From: Yarrowia lipolytica
Lineage: Eukaryota; Ascomycota; Dipodascomycetes; Dipodascales
NCBI RefSeq assembly: GCF_001761485.1
Contig: NC_090773.1
Coordinates: 3,038,001 to 3,102,000 of the forward strand
Direction: 5' to 3'
DNA length: 64,000 nt
Shown here: positions 61,864 to 64,000 of the stretch, piece by piece
How the letters are laid out: each line of letters begins with the position of its first letter
Numbering within the stretch: position 1 is the stretch's first letter
Notes under the pieces: generated by a model
Seen by the model: the letters and a program-made list of their open reading frames with translations, nothing else
Databases searched by the model: none
Told to the model about the DNA's origin: nothing
Position numbers and translations under genes: made by a program

Positions 61864-64000
61864 ATGACCGAACGAAAGGTGAAACCGTCGGCGTCGTCAC
61901 GGTCTCTGCGTAGCGCCTTTTCGTTCATGAGCGCCAAACGCGACACGCCCGAGCGCAGAGTGGTCTCGGGACCCCAACTCGACATCTACCCCGAACACCA
62001 AAACACGTCGCAGACGACGCTGAACGCCGAAACCGACCCTCGACAGTCGCTGAGCGCTGGAAGTGCGTCCGCGGGATCGCGACACCACGCAAGAGCGTCC
62101 TCGGAGTCCCACAACCCCGCCCCAGACAACCATCCCCTGTCTCTGGGCCGAACTGCATCGACCCTCGCCACCAACTCCACCCAGGCCAAGTACCGGCCCC
62201 GGACGCGCGCCAGCTCGATTTTCTCGCTCAACTCCATCTTCCGCGACTCACAGTCGTCCCGCAGCATCGCCTCGAGCAACAGCATCAGCCGCCCGTCGAT
62301 CCACGAAGACCCAGCAGCAGTCCCCCAAGACGCCCAGTCAGCAGAGTACACTCGCAAAATCAAATCACACATTGCCAACGACAAGGGCATTCTCAAGGGC
62401 AAGGTTGGATGGCGACGCGGAGTGGATCCGCGCAGCGGCTGGACCCAGGGAACCGTTTGGATCTCGGACGAGAGTCTCTGTGGAGCATCTCCCGAGTCGC
62501 GGCTCACCGAAACCCTGATCCAGGACCTCAGATCCATCAGACTCAACGCCAACAAACAGACATCAGTGATTGACATTGCAGCCATCAACGGAAACGAGCG
62601 GGTGTCCTTGCAGCTGGACTCTACGGACGGCCTGCTTCGGTGGATCGCAGCTCTATCGGTATGGATGTGTCTGGCGGGTACAGGCATTGAGAGCAAGCGA
62701 ATCCAGCCAAAGGTGGTACCGGACACCTGTACTGGCCAGGATCCGATCCTCAGCTGCTCTCTGCAGGTCATGGGCAAAATCGTTAAGAACAAACGGCTAA
62801 GTCGGAGCATTTTCAAAGCTTCTCCTACCATGCTGCCTCAATCTTTGCAGGCCCCTACATCATGGGTCACTGCCCAGGCCAAATTGCGGCCGAATGGAGC
62901 ATTGGATTTCACCACAGAGGACCAGACGTACTCGTTTTCAACGTCGTTGGCGGAGTTGACGCGCCAAGATGCATGGAGAATCCACTGGAGCGTGTTCCAG
63001 AAGCACCACGTGCTGTATCTCGGCTCGTTACGAAAGGAGGACGAAAAGGTGGTTAAACTAGACATTTTTGCACTAGGCTCGTCGCCTCAAAAGATTAGAA
63101 GACCCATAGACCAGCTCACAGGAATCTATCTGGCATTCCCATCCGAACACGAGTACAAGAGGTGGCTGTATGTGCTGGGGAACACGCTTAGACCGACGTA
63201 CTACGCGCTGGCGTCCCGTTCCTTCTCACAGACGCTCCGTTCAGCCTCCCGTCTGGATATGAGACTTTTGCATGCTCGATACAAGCCCGCCCAGAAGGGT
63301 ACAGGTCACGTGCCGCCTCCCACATCCTTCTTTGAGCTCTCGTCTCGCGGTATCTTACTAGGAAGGTCTTGTCTCGGTCGAAATTCACGAGATCCATTTT
63401 TCCGCGACGATTTCGTGCTGGATTCGGTTGCCGATGTGCTCCCCCTTGAGCTGGACTGTCGGTTTGTGAACTTTGACGACCAGCCGTTGGTTGGACGGGT
63501 CCGAATCACCCGGGAGCTCGTTCAGGGTCCTGCAGTGGAACAATGGGTCAAAATATATGACGTCAACGACGGGTCCACTCTGGGCGACGTGTGCATCAAA
63601 ATCTCGTATTTCGGCTCGAACGTGTTGGCGCCCCATCAGTACGAGCATCTCGAGGCTATGCTCAAGGACACAGATTCACGGTTGTCGGCCAAGATCTCCG
63701 AGGCCCGAATGTCGTTGCCTGAATACACGGACATGTTTGTCAAGATCTACTCGTGTCTTGGAATTTGCGATCAATGGCTCATGTCGTTGATTGATGGTGA
63801 GATTGGTAAGCTGGCGGACAAAGTGACTGCCAACGACCGATCCAAACAGGTGTCCAACTTGTTGTTCCGGGGCAACACGCTCATGACCAAGGCGATTGAG
63901 AAGTACATGCAATTGACTGCCCACTCTTACTTGAGGGATTTGGTTGGAAAAGTTGTCCGGCAGGTTCTTGATCGCGACGAGAAGCTAGAGCTGGACCCTT
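61864..64000 (+). CDS. BUD2: RasGAP-domain protein, probably Bud2-like (3' end outside window)
   Basis: From the ATG at 61864 the frame is open for 712 codons to the window edge, so the gene is partial at its C-terminus. Residues 1-150 are Ser/Arg-rich and disordered. A PH-like region (about 175-275) includes LKGKVGWRRGVDPRSGWTQG and LRWIAALSVWM. A second beta-rich region (about 320-440) follows, then a C2-like segment (about 490-600, with LDCRFVNFDDQPLVGRVRIT). The RasGAP domain begins near 650 with LLFRGNTLMTKAIEKYMQL and HSYLRDLVGKVVRQVLD. The order C2 then RasGAP, and the position of the GAP domain, fit Bud2, the GAP for the Bud1/Rsr1 GTPase in bud-site selection. Ira-type GAPs are far larger. 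Other fungal RasGAPs cannot be excluded without the rest of the domain. Confidence 0.75.
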   Translation, partial: MTERKVKPSASSRSLRSAFSFMSAKRDTPERRVVSGPQLDIYPEHQNTSQTTLNAETDPRQSLSAGSASAGSRHHARASSESHNPAPDNHPLSLGRTASTLATNSTQAKYRPRTRASSIFSLNSIFRDSQSSRSIASSNSISRPSIHEDPAAVPQDAQSAEYTRKIKSHIANDKGILKGKVGWRRGVDPRSGWTQGTVWISDESLCGASPESRLTETLIQDLRSIRLNANKQTSVIDIAAINGNERVSLQLDSTDGLLRWIAALSVWMCLAGTGIESKRIQPKVVPDTCTGQDPILSCSLQVMGKIVKNKRLSRSIFKASPTMLPQSLQAPTSWVTAQAKLRPNGALDFTTEDQTYSFSTSLAELTRQDAWRIHWSVFQKHHVLYLGSLRKEDEKVVKLDIFALGSSPQKIRRPIDQLTGIYLAFPSEHEYKRWLYVLGNTLRPTYYALASRSFSQTLRSASRLDMRLLHARYKPAQKGTGHVPPPTSFFELSSRGILLGRSCLGRNSRDPFFRDDFVLDSVADVLPLELDCRFVNFDDQPLVGRVRITRELVQGPAVEQWVKIYDVNDGSTLGDVCIKISYFGSNVLAPHQYEHLEAMLKDTDSRLSAKISEARMSLPEYTDMFVKIYSCLGICDQWLMSLIDGEIGKLADKVTANDRSKQVSNLLFRGNTLMTKAIEKYMQLTAHSYLRDLVGKVVRQVLDRDEKLELDP

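Noticed and set aside
1-64000. CRISPR arrays, rRNA genes (including dispersed 5S or tRNA-5S fusions), LTR elements, LINEs, DNA transposons
   Set aside because: Looked for direct-repeat/spacer arrays, 5S box sequences, paired long terminal repeats and transposase or polymerase motifs; none recognised by eye.

Overview
The window looks like nuclear DNA of an ascomycete yeast, almost certainly Yarrowia lipolytica or a very close relative. Three things point there. Gene order is loose, with 0.5-3 kb spacers. Arginine is written mostly as CGA in the strongly expressed-looking genes, and a tRNA-Arg with anticodon TCG is present. All six introns I can place start with GTGAGT or GTAAGT and end in CTAAC, two bases, then AG, which is the very short branch-to-acceptor layout known for Yarrowia. 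Conserved leucines of known families are encoded by CTG, so the standard code applies.

Layout. 1-3970: gene-poor, with a degraded reverse-strand coding tract and one small membrane-protein ORF. 3971-9383: a POT-family peptide transporter (+), the intron-containing tRNA-Arg(TCG) (+), ribosome assembly factor RSA3 (-) and the NASP-like histone chaperone HIF1 (-). 12582-35353: a run of plus-strand genes, namely septin CDC3, POM33/TMEM33-like membrane nucleoporin, mitochondrial lysyl-tRNA synthetase MSK1, RNase H2 catalytic subunit RNH201, pyruvate dehydrogenase E2 LAT1, COPII SEC23 and a large serine-rich protein of unknown role. 37285-42299: a small secreted eight-cysteine protein and a ZAP1-like zinc-finger regulator. 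42976-46269 (-): an asteroid/FEN1-like nuclease-fold protein and retromer VPS26. 48547-49947 (+): branched-chain 2-oxoacid dehydrogenase E2, an enzyme absent from S. cerevisiae. 51234-54200 (-): an unrecognised membrane protein and U3 snoRNP protein IMP4. 56109-59003 (+): NMD helicase UPF1/NAM7. 61864-end (+): a RasGAP protein, probably BUD2, cut by the window edge.

Five genes (CDC3, POM33, MSK1, LAT1 and the serine-rich gene) have 5' introns that hide their true starts. Splicing each at the CTAAC-NN-AG acceptor keeps the frame and restores an expected N-terminus (mitochondrial presequence, septin N-tail, TMEM33 signature). In MSK1 the first coding exon is only the ATG. In POM33 the middle exon is 25 nt.

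The genes do not form one pathway; they are mostly housekeeping functions (translation, ribosome assembly, secretion, mitochondrial oxo-acid metabolism, chromatin, septum and polarity). I see no operon-like or gene-cluster system and no mobile element I can name. The most striking unexplained signals are in the non-coding DNA: a bZIP-site-like tandem array at 60438-60525, an 18-fold occurrence of the octamer TCACGTGA, a recurrent intergenic TACTGTAC/ACAAGTAC motif, a hairpin at 52312-52383 and several minisatellites.
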